A DNA stretch of 36,803 nt, from the NCBI GenBank assembly GCA_022614965.1, contig JAKEHO010000090.1, forward strand, positions 1 to 36,803. Reading direction: 5' to 3'. Below the pieces are notes generated by a model. The model was given only the letters and a program-made list of their open reading frames with translations. It was not told the DNA's origin and ran no database searches. The translations under genes were made by a program, and so were the position numbers. This document shows positions 1-10,031 of the stretch, one piece after another. This stretch comes from Gammaproteobacteria bacterium (GTDB lineage Bacteria; Pseudomonadota; Gammaproteobacteria; JAKEHO01). Each line of letters opens with the position of its first letter. Within the stretch, counting starts at the first letter, position 1.

Positions 1-138
1 GAGTTGGACGGGATCTTTGGATTGCTGTTTGACCCGAGTGCGAATAAAGAGAAAGCGATGGGGAACGTTCCAGGCCTTCGGCTTCCACTGCGCTTCGAAG
101 TAGGCACACCCCGCCCCGAGCGGCCACCACCCGCGGCG
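1..138 (-). mobile_element. C-terminal fragment of a transposase (IS1380-like), joined to metF
   Basis: The minus-strand frame of metF stays open to the window edge, but from about codon 72 it no longer resembles MetF. The 46 residues include GWWPLGAGCAYFEAQW, RFLFIRTRV and KDPVQL, which look like the C-terminal part of a DDE transposase of the IS1380 type. The assignment is from memory of the family and only a fragment is visible. No terminal inverted repeat or target duplication can be seen, because the element runs off the window. It is either the remnant of an insertion or deletion event, or a misjoin at a repetitive contig end. Confidence 0.5.
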
Positions 139-351
139 CGCTTCGATGCCTGTCTTCTCCCTTATATCAAGGACCGTCTCAAAGGTGCGTTCCCGGGTGC
201 TGCCGCCGGCACCAAAGGTGACAGAGAAAAAATCGGGCTTGAGGCACGCCAGCCTATCACGGGCAGTTTGTAGCTTGCCGACCGCCTCTGGGGTCCTCGG
301 TGGAAAGAACTCAAAACTATAGGTCGGGGAAAACTTCCTTTGCGATTTCAT
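139..351 (-). pseudogene. metF: 5' fragment of methylenetetrahydrofolate reductase, truncated
   Basis: MetF reduces 5,10-methylene-THF to 5-methyl-THF for methionine synthesis. From the ATG at 351 the first 71 codons match the family start: the YSFEFFPPRTPE segment with the catalytic-region Glu, then LKPDFFSVTFGAGGSTRERT, then EKTGIEA. MetF normally continues with an APH..C segment and runs to roughly 280-300 residues. Here the frame passes into unrelated transposase-like sequence after codon 71. The gene lies 67 bases downstream of ahcY, the usual metK-ahcY-metF order of Proteobacteria, so it was probably the third gene of that operon. As it stands it cannot encode a working enzyme, unless the join is an assembly artefact. 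Confidence 0.75.
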
Positions 352-418
352 ACTGGCTACCGACAAGGAACTCGACGCATAAACCCGGCAGGCGCGAATT
401 GTCCCCTGAAGAATTCAA

Positions 419-1732
419 TTAATAGCGATAGTAGTCAGGCTTGTATGGGCCATCCTTGTCTACACCAATGTAACTCGCCTGTTCTGCTGTCAGCTGCGTC
501 AAGCGTGCCCCAATCTTGTTAAGGTGCGCCCGCGCGACCTTCTCATCCAATTTCTTTGGCAATGTGTACACCTTCTTTTCATAATTCGCATGGTTCTGCC
601 AAAGTTCGATCTGGGCAAGGACTTGATTGGTAAAGGACGCTGACATGACAAAACTGGGATGCCCTGTTGCACATCCTAGATTTACCAACCTTCCTTCCGC
701 CAGCACGATGAGTCGCTTGCCATCCGGAAAGATAACGTGGTCCACCTGTGGTTTGATATTCTCCCATCGATACCGCCGGATAGCAGAGATATCGATCTCG
801 GAATCGAAATGGCCGATATTGCAGACGATCGTCTCATCTTTCATACGCAGCATATGATCGTTCGTGATCACACGAACGTTACCAGTAGCCGTCACAAAGA
901 TGTCACCCAGCGCCGCAACGTCATCCATGGTAACCACCCGATAACCCTCCATTGCCGCCTGCAGGGCACAGATCGGATCGATCTCGGTCACCCACACAGT
1001 AGCACCCATGCCACGAAGCGCCTGCGCGCACCCCTTGCCGACATCGCCATAGCCACACACCACGACGACCTTGCCAGCAATCATCACATCCGTTGCCCGC
1101 TTGATACCGTCCAACAGGGACTCACGGCAGCCATAGAGGTTGTCAAACTTCGATTTGGTCACCGAGTCATTGACATTAAACGCTGGGACCTGGAGCGTCC
1201 CGTTCTCCATCATTTCATATAGCCGATGGACGCCCGTCGTTGTCTCCTCCGAGAGGCCCCTTACATCCTTTAGCAGGTCCGGATGTTTCTCATGCATGAC
1301 CTTGGTGAGATCCCCCCCATCATCGAGAAGCATGTTGGGCCGCCAACCCTTGGGCCCGAAGATGGTCTGCTCAATAGCCCACCAGAATTCTTCCTCAGTC
1401 TCACCTTTCCATGCAAAGACGGGAATTCCCTCAGCGGCGATCGCGGACGCGGCATGATCCTGGGTCGAGAAAATATTGCAGGATGACCATCGAATCTCAG
1501 CACCCAGTTGCACGAGCGTTTCAATCAACACGGCAGTCTCTATGGTCATGTGCAGGCATCCGGCGATACGTGAACCCGCTAACGGCTTCGCTCCGCGGTA
1601 CTCCTCACGCAGTGCCATGAGCCCCGGCATTTCTTTCTCCGCAATTCGGATCTCCCTGCGGCCCCACTCGGCGAGGGAAATATCCGCAACCTTGTAGTCA
1701 GGTTTAATACTTTCTATCGGTCGGCTGCTCAT
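419..1732 (-). CDS. ahcY: S-adenosylhomocysteine hydrolase
   Basis: This cytosolic enzyme splits S-adenosylhomocysteine into adenosine and homocysteine, relieving product inhibition of methyltransferases. The 437-residue product has the expected length. It shows the substrate-domain [15 protein letters not shown] near residues 59-73, the STQDHAA segment at about 89-95, the NAD-binding GYGDVG at 227-232, NIGHFD in the cofactor domain, and the typical C-terminal KPDYYRY. The ATG at 1732 has a strong GGAGGAG ribosome site six bases upstream. It lies 33 bases downstream of metK and upstream of the metF fragment, so the three genes form an activated-methyl-cycle operon. Nothing in the protein looks damaged. 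Confidence 0.97.
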   Translation of the reverse strand: MSSRPIESIKPDYKVADISLAEWGRREIRIAEKEMPGLMALREEYRGAKPLAGSRIAGCLHMTIETAVLIETLVQLGAEIRWSSCNIFSTQDHAASAIAAEGIPVFAWKGETEEEFWWAIEQTIFGPKGWRPNMLLDDGGDLTKVMHEKHPDLLKDVRGLSEETTTGVHRLYEMMENGTLQVPAFNVNDSVTKSKFDNLYGCRESLLDGIKRATDVMIAGKVVVVCGYGDVGKGCAQALRGMGATVWVTEIDPICALQAAMEGYRVVTMDDVAALGDIFVTATGNVRVITNDHMLRMKDETIVCNIGHFDSEIDISAIRRYRWENIKPQVDHVIFPDGKRLIVLAEGRLVNLGCATGHPSFVMSASFTNQVLAQIELWQNHANYEKKVYTLPKKLDEKVARAHLNKIGARLTQLTAEQASYIGVDKDGPYKPDYYRY

Positions 1733-1765
1733 ACCCGTACTCCTCCAGGCGCGCTCATGATGTGA

Positions 1766-2965
1766 TCACCGAGCGTGCACACTCTCGATGACCTCTTGCG
1801 GATCGGAAATCCCGAGCGCCTCGCGCAACAGCTCGGCCTTGTCTGTGCGCTCCCAAGTGAACTCCGGTTCCTCACGGCCAAAGTGCCCATAAGCCGCGGT
1901 CTTGCGATAAACCGGGCGCAACAAGTCGAGCATTGCAATGATAGCCTTCGGCCTCAGATCGAAGTGCTCCAGGATCACAGCCGTTAACTGCTTCTCATCG
2001 ACCTTGCCCGTACCGAACGTATCGACCCCGACAGAGGTCGGCTCCGCAACGCCAATCGCGTAAGCTACCTGGATCTCACATCGGTCTGCGAGACCCGCTG
2101 CAACCACATTCTTGGCCACGTAACGCGCCGCGTAGGCTGCCGACCTGTCAACCTTCGATGGATCCTTCCCCGAGAATGAGCCACCACCGTGGCGGGCCAT
2201 GCCGCCGTAAGTGTCCACAATGATCTTACGGCCAGTCACACCGCAGTCGCCCATTGGCCCCCCGACCACGAAGCGCCCGGTCGGATTGATGTAAAAACGT
2301 GTCTCCGGAGTGACCCATCGGGAAGGCAAGACGGGTCGAACGATTTCTTCGATCACGGCAACTCTGAGGTCCGCCAGGCGGACATCCGCGCTATGCTGTG
2401 TGGATAAGACCACGGACTCAATGCCACAAGGACGATCATCCGCGTAACGGAAAGTCACTTGGCTCTTTGCATCGGGGCGCAGCCACGGCAATATCTCGTT
2501 CTTACGCACCTCTGCCTGGCGCTTGACGAGCTTGTGAGCGTAGGCTATCGGCGCAGGCATGAATGCCTCGGTCTCATTGCACGCGTACCCAAACATCATC
2601 CCTTGGTCACCTGCACCCTGCTCATGCCCCTCGGTTTCATTCACTCCCATGGCAATATCCGGCGACTGCTTGCCGATCGACACAAGGACCCCACAAGTCT
2701 GCCAGTCAAATCCCATATCCGAACCGTTGTAACCAATGTTCCTAATCGTCTCGCGGGCGATGTCACGATAGTCCAATGTGGCCGAGGTTGTTATCTCACC
2801 GGCAATCATCACGAGGCCCGTTGTAACTAAGGTTTCGCAGGCGACACGTGCGGTCGGATCCTCGCGGATTATGGCGTCCAATATGGCATCCGAGATCTGA
2901 TCCGCGATCTTGTCCGGATGCCCTTCGGACACTGACTCAGAGGTAAACAGGCGGCTCTCTCGCAT
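1766..2965 (-). CDS. metK: S-adenosylmethionine synthetase
   Basis: MetK condenses ATP and methionine to S-adenosylmethionine, the methyl donor regenerated by the neighbouring ahcY. Visible family marks are [15 protein letters not shown] at the N-terminus, [12 protein letters not shown], the [19 protein letters not shown] loop region, and a C-terminal half with [11 protein letters not shown]. The open frame extends to 3076, but the family start aligns with the ATG at 2965, which gives 399 residues. That ATG has an AGGA six bases upstream. The extra 37 upstream codons are therefore probably leader. The gene is the first of the metK-ahcY-metF cluster and is transcribed away from the thioredoxin-fold gene at 3131. 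Confidence 0.95.
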   Translation of the reverse strand: MRESRLFTSESVSEGHPDKIADQISDAILDAIIREDPTARVACETLVTTGLVMIAGEITTSATLDYRDIARETIRNIGYNGSDMGFDWQTCGVLVSIGKQSPDIAMGVNETEGHEQGAGDQGMMFGYACNETEAFMPAPIAYAHKLVKRQAEVRKNEILPWLRPDAKSQVTFRYADDRPCGIESVVLSTQHSADVRLADLRVAVIEEIVRPVLPSRWVTPETRFYINPTGRFVVGGPMGDCGVTGRKIIVDTYGGMARHGGGSFSGKDPSKVDRSAAYAARYVAKNVVAAGLADRCEIQVAYAIGVAEPTSVGVDTFGTGKVDEKQLTAVILEHFDLRPKAIIAMLDLLRPVYRKTAAYGHFGREEPEFTWERTDKAELLREALGISDPQEVIESVHAR

Positions 2966-3130
2966 CAAAAGTCCTGGCCCTTTCATACAGATTTCGACGT
3001 AGTGTATCTGCTCTTTTGGTTTTTTTACACCTCTGCCTGGTGGCACGCAAGCCGTGGTTGCGCTCAGCAATTGCAAATCTCACTGAATTTGAGTAAACCC
3101 TACCTTTCCTGAACTTACGGAGGACTACTC
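2966..3130. promoter_or_regulatory. Divergent intergenic region between metK and the thioredoxin-fold gene
   Basis: This 165-base spacer must hold promoters for both directions. On the metK strand a weak pair can be read: TTTACT, 16 bases, TGCAAT, around 3075-3095. A short hairpin (GCGCAA paired with TTGCGT) follows in the metK leader. I looked for an S-adenosylhomocysteine or SAM riboswitch and did not find a convincing core. On the plus strand the only clear element is the CGGAGG ribosome site before the ATG at 3131. Promoter calls here are low confidence. Confidence 0.3.
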
Positions 3131-3691
3131 ATGGTCCTAACTAAAACCGCTGGTTGTGAATTCGGCAAACCCGCCATTGATTTCGCGCTTGCCGGCGTCG
3201 ATGGCAAAACCTGGACCTTAGCGAACTGCGCGGGGGAAAGGGGCACGCTCGTCATGTTCATTTGCAACCACTGTCCTTACGTCAAAGCCGTACAGGAACG
3301 CCTCGTACGTGACACAAGGGAACTATTGGACTATGGCATCAAGAGCGTTGCGATCATGCCGAACGACCCTACTGATTATCCGGAGGACTCATTTGACAAT
3401 ATGAAAAAAGTCGCGGCCAAATTGAACTACCCGTTCCCCTACCTCTATGACGAAACACAAGAGACTGCCAAGGCCTACAGCGCTGTCTGTACGCCGGACT
3501 TTTTTGGCCATAACGCGGAACTTGCGCTTCAATATCGCGGGCGACTGGATGCAAGTGGTATGAAGCCCGCACCAGCCGATGCAAAGCGCGATTTGTTCGA
3601 GGCCATGAAAGCGATCGCCGAAACGGGTGAGGGCCCGAAGGAACAGGTCCCCAGTATGGGTTGTTCAATCAAGTGGAGACACAAAAGTTGA
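3131..3691 (+). CDS. Thioredoxin-fold (AhpC/TSA, peroxiredoxin-like) protein
   Basis: This is a 186-residue soluble protein of the thioredoxin-like superfamily. It resembles the group of stand-alone thioredoxin family proteins with a CNHCPYVKA motif (about residues 44-52), placed after a beta strand (GTLVMFICNHCPYV) as in AhpC/TSA folds. The CxxC arrangement suggests a disulfide reductase or peroxiredoxin-like role, but substrate and partner are unknown. Further conserved-looking segments are MPNDPTDYPEDSFDNM and VCTPDFFG, the latter matching the cis-Pro region typical of the fold. There is no signal peptide. The ATG has a good GGAGG site. It stands alone between metK and the tkt operon. Confidence 0.85.
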   Translation: MVLTKTAGCEFGKPAIDFALAGVDGKTWTLANCAGERGTLVMFICNHCPYVKAVQERLVRDTRELLDYGIKSVAIMPNDPTDYPEDSFDNMKKVAAKLNYPFPYLYDETQETAKAYSAVCTPDFFGHNAELALQYRGRLDASGMKPAPADAKRDLFEAMKAIAETGEGPKEQVPSMGCSIKWRHKS

Positions 3692-3726
3692 TCGGCCTAC
3701 TTAGGATATCATAGCGGAAGCGCTCC

Positions 3727-3878
3727 ATCGCGGGCTTCCTATTGCCCGCGATCGGAAGCTGCGCGAGAATAGCGGCGTTGACTTAAGGGACTCGAAACCC
3801 GCCGTATCAACGCCGTATTACGCCCCCCCGGGTGTTGCTCAATTTCGCGCTGAGAAGTGGCGAGACATCGCCTTGAGC
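3727..3878 (+). promoter_or_regulatory. Structured region upstream of tkt: three inverted repeats
   Basis: The region of about 300 bases before transketolase contains no gene but three successive inverted repeats. IR1 is a perfect 9-bp stem, ATCGCGGGC (3727-3735) with GCCCGCGAT (3744-3752) around an 8-base loop. IR2 is a perfect 9-bp pair, CGGCGTTGA (3773-3781) with TCAACGCCG (3807-3815). IR3 is GCTCAA (3837-3842) with TTGAGC (3873-3878), enclosing a second stem GGCGA (3859-3863) with TCGCC (3868-3872). No U-tract follows IR1, so it is not a standard terminator. The role is inferred: a structured 5' leader, operator DNA, or end signals of the upstream gene. Confidence 0.45.
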
Positions 3879-3999
3879 TAATAACGCAAAAAATGAGACG
3901 GTTTTAATAGGTGATCAATCTTTGGCAACATCAAGACGTTCAACCTCTACAGCCAAGCGCGCCCTAGAGGACAAGCTCAGTCAGCAGCGTCGGCGGGAG

Positions 4000-6006
4000 A
4001 TGGATACGCCCTCGAGGCGAGACCTTGCGAATGCCATCCGGGCATTAAGCATGGACGCCGTGCAGAAGGCCAATTCTGGGCATCCGGGCGCGCCCATGGG
4101 CATGGCGGACATCGCTGAAGTGTTGTGGAATGATTACCTTCGGCATAATCCAGCCAACCCACGCTGGGTCGATCGCGATCGGTTCGTCATGTCGAACGGA
4201 CACGGTTGCATGCTGTGGTATTCGCTGTTGCATTTAAGTGGCTACGACCTGCCAATCGAAGAAATCAAACAGTTCCGGCAACTCCACTCGAAGACACCCG
4301 GGCACCCCGAATACCGATTGACCCCGGGAGTCGAGACCACTACCGGACCCCTGGGTCAGGGGCTTGCCAACGCTGTTGGCATGGCCATCGCAGAACGAGT
4401 GCTCGCCGCCCAATTCAACCAGGGCGGCCATGACATCGTTGATCACTATACCTATGTGACCGTGGGAGACGGCTGCCTCATGGAAGGCATATCCCACGAG
4501 GCGTGCTCGCTCGCAGGCACACTCGGGCTTGGCAAACTCATCGCTATCTATGACAGTAACCGGGTTTCAATCGACGGCCCGGTAGAAGGCTGGTTCACCG
4601 ACGACACGAGCAAACGGTTCGAGGCATATGGCTGGCAGGTAATAGGCGAGGTCGATGGCCACAACCCGGACGAAATCAAAGTGGCCATCGATGAGGCCCG
4701 AGCAGTTCGTGACCGGCCGAGTGTCATCTATTTCAACACGGTGATTGGTTGGGGTTCACCTAACAAGCAGGGTAAGGCGATTTGTCACGGCGCACCGCTC
4801 GGCGAGGACGAAGTGGCGCTCGCACGGGAAACGATCGGCTGGCACTACCAACCGTTTGTGATCCCGGATGAGTACTACAGAGCTTGGAACGCCCGTGACC
4901 GCGGCGCAAGTTTCGAAGCCGAGTGGAACAAAAAGTTTGCAGCCTACCGCAAAGACTACCCAGATCTGGCGGGGGAATTTGACCGCCGCACGCACGGTGA
5001 ACTTCCCATTGAGTGGGATAGAAGTGCGCGCACCTACATCAGCGAGGCGCAATCGAAAAATGAGGCGGTGGCATCCCGAAAGGCTTCCCAAGCGGCCTTA
5101 AACGCCTATGGGCCGCTCCTTCCAGAATTGATAGGCGGCTCGGCAGACCTCACTGAATCCAACCTTACCCAGTGGTCCGGGTCCAGACCCATTAGCAAGG
5201 CGTCAGCTGAGGGAAACTATATCCATTACGGCGTTCGAGAGTTTGCCATGGCGGCCCTCATGAACGGCATCGCAGTGCATGGCGGGTTCATTCCCTACGG
5301 AGGCACATTCCTCGTATTCTCCGACTATGCCCGTAATGCGCTCCGGTTGGCCGCACTCATGAGGATACGCAGCATTCTGGTCTTGACGCACGACTCCATC
5401 GGCCTCGGCGAGGATGGGCCTACCCATCAGGCCGTTGAACACGCCGCGAGCCTTAGGCTTATGCCGAACATGTCCGTATGGCGCCCCTGCGATGCGGCGG
5501 AGGCCGCTGTCGCTTGGAAGGCAGCAATAGAAAGAAGGGACGGGCCAACGGCGTTGCTACTCACACGTCAGAAGATCCCACACCAGGCAAGAACCTCTGA
5601 ACAGGTAAACAACATCGTGCGGGGAGGATACATTCTCATCAACTGTCAGGGGAAACCGGATGCCATCATCCTCGCCACCGGTTCGGAAGTGGACCTTGCA
5701 GTCAATGCGGCAAAACAACTCAATAGCATGGGTAAGAACATCCGAGTCGTATCGATTCCATCCACCGACGTCTTCAATGCCCAGGATGATGCCTACAAGG
5801 AATTGGTGTTGCCGCATGACTGCGATAAGCGGGTCGCAGTCGAGGCCGGTGTCACGGACTACTGGCGCGCGTATGTCGGCCTAAACGGCCGGGTGATCGG
5901 CATGAATACCTTTGGCGAGTCAGCCCCCGCAGAGGCCCTCTTCAAGCACTTTGGCTTCACGGTGGAAAACCTAATCAACGTCGTCAAAGACGTGCTAGCC
6001 GCATGA
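4000..6006 (+). CDS. tkt: Transketolase
   Basis: Thiamine-diphosphate enzyme that moves two-carbon units between sugar phosphates in the pentose phosphate and Calvin pathways. Visible marks are [18 protein letters not shown] near the start, the ThDP-binding [32 protein letters not shown] near the C-terminus and the central [14 protein letters not shown]. From the ATG at 4000 the product has 668 residues, the family length, beginning [19 protein letters not shown]. The frame also opens at a TTG at 3922, which has a better-spaced AGGTGA site and would add a basic 26-residue extension; the ATG at 4000 has GGGAG only one base away. The start is therefore unsettled. It is first in the tkt-gap-pgk-pyk-fba block. 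Confidence 0.96.
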   Translation: MDTPSRRDLANAIRALSMDAVQKANSGHPGAPMGMADIAEVLWNDYLRHNPANPRWVDRDRFVMSNGHGCMLWYSLLHLSGYDLPIEEIKQFRQLHSKTPGHPEYRLTPGVETTTGPLGQGLANAVGMAIAERVLAAQFNQGGHDIVDHYTYVTVGDGCLMEGISHEACSLAGTLGLGKLIAIYDSNRVSIDGPVEGWFTDDTSKRFEAYGWQVIGEVDGHNPDEIKVAIDEARAVRDRPSVIYFNTVIGWGSPNKQGKAICHGAPLGEDEVALARETIGWHYQPFVIPDEYYRAWNARDRGASFEAEWNKKFAAYRKDYPDLAGEFDRRTHGELPIEWDRSARTYISEAQSKNEAVASRKASQAALNAYGPLLPELIGGSADLTESNLTQWSGSRPISKASAEGNYIHYGVREFAMAALMNGIAVHGGFIPYGGTFLVFSDYARNALRLAALMRIRSILVLTHDSIGLGEDGPTHQAVEHAASLRLMPNMSVWRPCDAAEAAVAWKAAIERRDGPTALLLTRQKIPHQARTSEQVNNIVRGGYILINCQGKPDAIILATGSEVDLAVNAAKQLNSMGKNIRVVSIPSTDVFNAQDDAYKELVLPHDCDKRVAVEAGVTDYWRAYVGLNGRVIGMNTFGESAPAEALFKHFGFTVENLINVVKDVLAA

Positions 6007-6089
6007 TATTGTGCGTCATTGCAAAACGCATACTGATACCCCATGTGACACCAAGCTCGAGATCAAACCAATCCAAGCAGAGATAACCG

Positions 6090-7103
6090 ATGGCGATTAA
6101 AGTGGGGATCAATGGCTACGGGCGCATTGGGCGCAATGTCCTGCGCGCGCTTTACGAAGCTCATCGCACGCACGAGATACAAATACGCGCAATCAACGAT
6201 CTTGGCGACGCCAAGACCAATGCGTACCTGACGCAATACGATAGCGTACACGGCAAATTCCCCGGCGAGGTCACAGTTAAGGGCAATTACATGATCGTAA
6301 ATGGTGACGAGATTCGCGTCTTGGCCGAACGAGATCCAACGAAGCTCCCATGGAAGGATCTGGGCATCGACGTCATACTCGAATGCACCGGGCTATTTAC
6401 GAGCAAGGAAAAGGCTAGTGCGCACCTCGCCGCCGGCGCAAGAAAGGTGATCATCTCGGCACCCGGGGGAAAGGATGTCGATGCCACGATCGTCTATGGA
6501 GTCAACCACAACGCGCTCAAGGCATCCCACACAGTCATCTCCAACGCATCCTGCACGACCAATTGTCTCGTGCCTTTAGTCCAACCGCTACACGAACGTA
6601 TCGGTGTTCTGCGCGGCGTGATGACGACCGTACACGCCTATACGAATGACCAGGTGTTGCTTGACGTTTTTCACAAGGACTTGCGTCGCGCCCGCTCGGC
6701 AACCCAATCCATGATACCGACGAAAACCGGGGCAGCCGCGGCTGTAGGTCTAGTATTACCCGAACTGAATGGCAAGCTCGATGGCTACGCTATTCGCGTA
6801 CCGACATTGAATGTCTCCATCGTTGACCTTGCCTTTCAGGCAGCACGAGAGACCAGCAAGGATGAGATCGATGCCATCATGAAAGAAGCATGTGAAAAAG
6901 AACTCAAAGGGATCTTGGACTTCAACGAAAAACCGCTTGTGTCCATCGACTTCAACCATAACGCTGCGTCGTCAATCTATGACTCGACACTCACCAAGGT
7001 GATCGACGGAACCTTCGTTAAGGTCGTGGCCTGGTATGACAACGAGTGGGGCTTCTCCAACCGCATGCTGGACACGACTGTCGCACTGATGAGTGCGCGC
7101 TGA
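6090..7103 (+). CDS. gap: Glyceraldehyde-3-phosphate dehydrogenase, type I
   Basis: Interconverts glyceraldehyde 3-phosphate and 1,3-bisphosphoglycerate in glycolysis, gluconeogenesis or the Calvin cycle. The 337-residue protein has the dinucleotide-binding GYGRIG at residues 9-14, the catalytic cysteine C155 in SNASCTTNC, the activating histidine H182 in TVHAYTNDQ, and [12 protein letters not shown] near the end. The segment AINDLGD contains an Asp after the second strand, as in NAD-using rather than strictly NADP-using enzymes; this is a family inference. It starts 83 bases after tkt and is followed immediately by pgk, so it is part of the same block. Confidence 0.96.
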   Translation: MAIKVGINGYGRIGRNVLRALYEAHRTHEIQIRAINDLGDAKTNAYLTQYDSVHGKFPGEVTVKGNYMIVNGDEIRVLAERDPTKLPWKDLGIDVILECTGLFTSKEKASAHLAAGARKVIISAPGGKDVDATIVYGVNHNALKASHTVISNASCTTNCLVPLVQPLHERIGVLRGVMTTVHAYTNDQVLLDVFHKDLRRARSATQSMIPTKTGAAAAVGLVLPELNGKLDGYAIRVPTLNVSIVDLAFQAARETSKDEIDAIMKEACEKELKGILDFNEKPLVSIDFNHNAASSIYDSTLTKVIDGTFVKVVAWYDNEWGFSNRMLDTTVALMSAR

Positions 7104-7146
7104 ATGAGCGGTGCCAGCCTACCGCTCGCTTATGGAGCTCTCGTTG

Positions 7147-8346
7147 TTGAACCTCATCAAGATGACCGATGTGGACATTGCGGGTAGGCGCTTACTTATT
7201 CGTGAAGACCTCAATGTGCCCCTGAAAAACGGCAGAGTAGCTGACGATACACGGTTAGAGGCCTGCCTACCTACGCTACGGCTCGCGATAGCAGCCGGGG
7301 CCAAAACAATGCTGATCTCCCATCTTGGACGCCCAAAAGAAGGGCAGTATGACGAATCTCTGTCGTTGCGCCCCGTCGCGGCAACTCTTTCGAGAAAACT
7401 CGGGAAAGATATTCCGCTGGTGCGGACTTGGCTGGACGGCGTAGACGTTCAGTCAGGAGAGATAGTCCTGTGTGAGAACGTGCGCTTTCTTCCAGGTGAG
7501 AAGCAAAATGATGACGATTTAGCGCGACGCATGGCTGCACTTTGCGACGTCTACGTCAACGATGCTTTTGCAACCGCCCATCGAGCAGAGGCCTCAACAT
7601 ATGGGGTTGCAAAGTACGCACCCATCGCATGCGCTGGCCCCTTGCTGGTCAAGGAACTTGAGGCCCTTGCAAAGGCATTCGATAAGCCAAGGAGACCGCT
7701 CGTGGCGATTGTGGGCGGCGCGAAAGTATCCACCAAGCTGGCTGTGCTTGATTCACTCATCGCATGCGTTGATCAACTGATTGTGGGAGGTGGGATCGCA
7801 AATACATTCCTCAAAGCGGCCGGGCATAATATTGGTTGCTCGCTGCATGAACCGGACCTCATCAACGAGGCACGGCGTCTGGCCGAATCAGCAAAGGCCC
7901 ACGGCAGCGTCATTCCGCTTCCAACTGACGTTGTGTGCGCCAAGGAATTTCGAGAGGATGCGAAGGCTACGGTGAAACAGATTAACCAGGTTTCTGATGA
8001 TGACCTGATCATGGATGTGGGTCCCGACAGCGCAAAGCGTTTAGCTGATTTTTTGAAAGGAGCGCGTACGATTGTCTGGAACGGGCCACTCGGTGTCTTC
8101 GAGTTTGACCGCTTTGGTAACGGGACAAAAACAATCGCAGAGACCATTGCCACCAGCAGTGCCTATTCGATTGCAGGTGGTGGCGATACGCTAGCTGCGA
8201 TCGCGAAGTATCATGTAGCCGAGCACATTTCATACATCTCCACTGGGGGCGGCGCATTTCTCGAGTTGCTTGAAGGTAAAGACCTGCCGGCTGTCACTAT
8301 TCTAGAGGAGCACGCGCGCACAAAACGTCCAGACGGCCATTTGTGA
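7147..8346 (+). CDS. pgk: Phosphoglycerate kinase
   Basis: Transfers phosphate between 1,3-bisphosphoglycerate and ADP, or the reverse when making sugar. Signatures are [10 protein letters not shown], the substrate-loop [32 protein letters not shown] and the C-terminal nucleotide site [13 protein letters not shown]. The frame is open from a GTG at 7111, with an ATG at 7132 and TTG codons at 7144 and 7147. I prefer the TTG at 7147: it aligns residue for residue with the common family start (M-x-x-IKMTD) and has a GGAG nine bases upstream. This gives 399 residues. It begins 43 bases after gap, indicating co-transcription. Confidence 0.93.
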   Translation: MNLIKMTDVDIAGRRLLIREDLNVPLKNGRVADDTRLEACLPTLRLAIAAGAKTMLISHLGRPKEGQYDESLSLRPVAATLSRKLGKDIPLVRTWLDGVDVQSGEIVLCENVRFLPGEKQNDDDLARRMAALCDVYVNDAFATAHRAEASTYGVAKYAPIACAGPLLVKELEALAKAFDKPRRPLVAIVGGAKVSTKLAVLDSLIACVDQLIVGGGIANTFLKAAGHNIGCSLHEPDLINEARRLAESAKAHGSVIPLPTDVVCAKEFREDAKATVKQINQVSDDDLIMDVGPDSAKRLADFLKGARTIVWNGPLGVFEFDRFGNGTKTIAETIATSSAYSIAGGGDTLAAIAKYHVAEHISYISTGGGAFLELLEGKDLPAVTILEEHARTKRPDGHL

Positions 8347-8411
8347 AACGAATAGACGACTCCCTCATCTGATGTATCTAAACTGAACTACACGCGTATC
8401 ACACGAACAAG

Positions 8412-9854
8412 ATGAGAAGGACAAAGATAGTCGCAACCTTGGGTCCCTCCACAGATGAGCCCGGCATGATCGAAAGAATCATCAGGGCGGGCGTTGATGT
8501 CGTTCGCATTAATTACTCGCACCAAACGCGCGAAAAGCACAAGGAGCGTGTTGAGCAATTGCGCGCGGCTTCGAAAGCTTTCGACAGAGAGATTGGCGTC
8601 ATCGCGGATCTTATGGGCCCCAAAATCCGGATCGCGGAATTCAAGGACGGCAAGGTTCACTTGCAGGAGGGCGCCTCTTTCACAATAGACGCAGATCTCG
8701 CCGCTGAGGCCGGTGATGAGCGCCGTGTGGGCATCACTTATAAGGATCTACCAAAGGATGTACGCCGCGGCGACAAGCTCTTGATCGACGACGGACGCGT
8801 TCTCCTGCACGTCAAAAAAGTAAGTGGAAGCCGTGTCGAATGCGAGGTCGTACTGGGAGGCGAGATCTCCAATCACAAAGGCGTCAACCGGCAAGGTGGC
8901 GGACTATCGGCCGGGCCGCTGACCGCGAGGGACCGGACTGACATTCGCCATGCTGTGGAGACAGGCGTTGACTTCGTCGCCGTCTCTTTTTTGCGCTACC
9001 CGGAGGAAATTCGCGAGGCTCGCAAGCTCATCGAAGATGCCGGAGGCAAGGCGGGTATCATCGCCAAGATCGAGCGCTCCGAAGCGCTCGATGCAATTGA
9101 CGCGATTGTCGATGCATCGGACGCGATTATGATCGCCCGTGGCGACCTTGGCGTTGAGATCGGCGATGCCGCACTTCCCCCAGTACAGAAAAAGCTCATT
9201 AAGCTTGCCCGCGATATGGACCGCGCCGTGATCACCGCAACGCAGATGATGGAATCGATGATCGACAATCAAACGCCAACGCGGGCTGAAGTCTTCGACG
9301 TAGCCAATGCCGTACTTGACGGTACCGACGCAGTGATGCTAGCGGCGGAAACCAGCATTGGACATTACCCGGACAAGGCTATCGAGGCCATGGCCCGGAT
9401 TTGCCAGGAGGCGGAAAAGCAACGCCTCATCCGGACGTCCGATCACCGCATCAATCTGCGCTTTGAGCGAATCGACGAGGCGATTGCGATGTCCACGATG
9501 TACGCAGCAAATCACATCGGCGCGAAAGCCATTGCGGCCTTGACTGAAACAGGAGCGACCTGCGTGTGGATGTCGCGTATCAGCTCCGGGATCCCGATCT
9601 TCTCTTTTACACGGCATGTGCAGACCAGCCGCAAAATGACACTGTATCGAGGAGTCTACCCGGTCAAATTCGATATCACCCACACCGACCCATTAGAGGC
9701 CAACAAGGAAATGATCGACGAGCTTACCAAAAGGGGCATTGTCGACAACGGTGATTTCGTGATCATTACTAAGGGCGATCTGCGAGGCCGAACAGGCGGG
9801 ACGAACAATATGAAGATCGTGCGTGTCGGGCACTTGGTGCAGCACACGGCGTAA
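8412..9854 (+). CDS. pyk: Pyruvate kinase
   Basis: Converts phosphoenolpyruvate and ADP to pyruvate and ATP. The 480-residue product starts with the family RRTKIVATLGPST, carries the RINYSH segment in place of the more common R-[ML]-N-F-SH, the DLMGPKIRI strand, the catalytic-lysine region GIIAKIERSEA, MIARGDLGVEIG, and TATQMMESMI. The beta-barrel domain B (about 70-170) and C-terminal allosteric domain are both present. It lies 65 bases after pgk and before the aldolase. A glycolytic-direction enzyme inside an otherwise reversible block is a recurrent arrangement in autotrophic Proteobacteria as I recall it. The ribosome site is weak. Confidence 0.95.
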   Translation: MRRTKIVATLGPSTDEPGMIERIIRAGVDVVRINYSHQTREKHKERVEQLRAASKAFDREIGVIADLMGPKIRIAEFKDGKVHLQEGASFTIDADLAAEAGDERRVGITYKDLPKDVRRGDKLLIDDGRVLLHVKKVSGSRVECEVVLGGEISNHKGVNRQGGGLSAGPLTARDRTDIRHAVETGVDFVAVSFLRYPEEIREARKLIEDAGGKAGIIAKIERSEALDAIDAIVDASDAIMIARGDLGVEIGDAALPPVQKKLIKLARDMDRAVITATQMMESMIDNQTPTRAEVFDVANAVLDGTDAVMLAAETSIGHYPDKAIEAMARICQEAEKQRLIRTSDHRINLRFERIDEAIAMSTMYAANHIGAKAIAALTETGATCVWMSRISSGIPIFSFTRHVQTSRKMTLYRGVYPVKFDITHTDPLEANKEMIDELTKRGIVDNGDFVIITKGDLRGRTGGTNNMKIVRVGHLVQHTA

Positions 9855-10031
9855 GACATAAAGCTCACCGCAATGAGGCAGGGCGGGCGTTACGGGACCG
9901 TCGAGCAGCCGCTGGCCTTCATGCATACTCATTGCATCTGACTGGAACCGAGGCCTTGCGATTTATATACTGGTCTAGCCCGTCCCTGTACACATCGCAT
10001 GACCAACAACCACCCAGTGAGGCTGAAATCG

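Noticed and set aside
4..273. 89-residue open frame on the plus strand at the window start
   Set aside because: It is antisense to the metF/transposase reading frame, which has clear homology; the plus-strand translation resembles nothing.
2966..3130. S-adenosylhomocysteine or SAM riboswitch before metK
   Set aside because: GAGCGC and CCAGGC are present in the metK leader but not in the order and context of the known riboswitch core, and the other conserved bases are missing.
3840..3890. Thiamine diphosphate riboswitch before tkt
   Set aside because: Only CTGAGA matches. The ACCTGATC segment and the second helix arm are absent.
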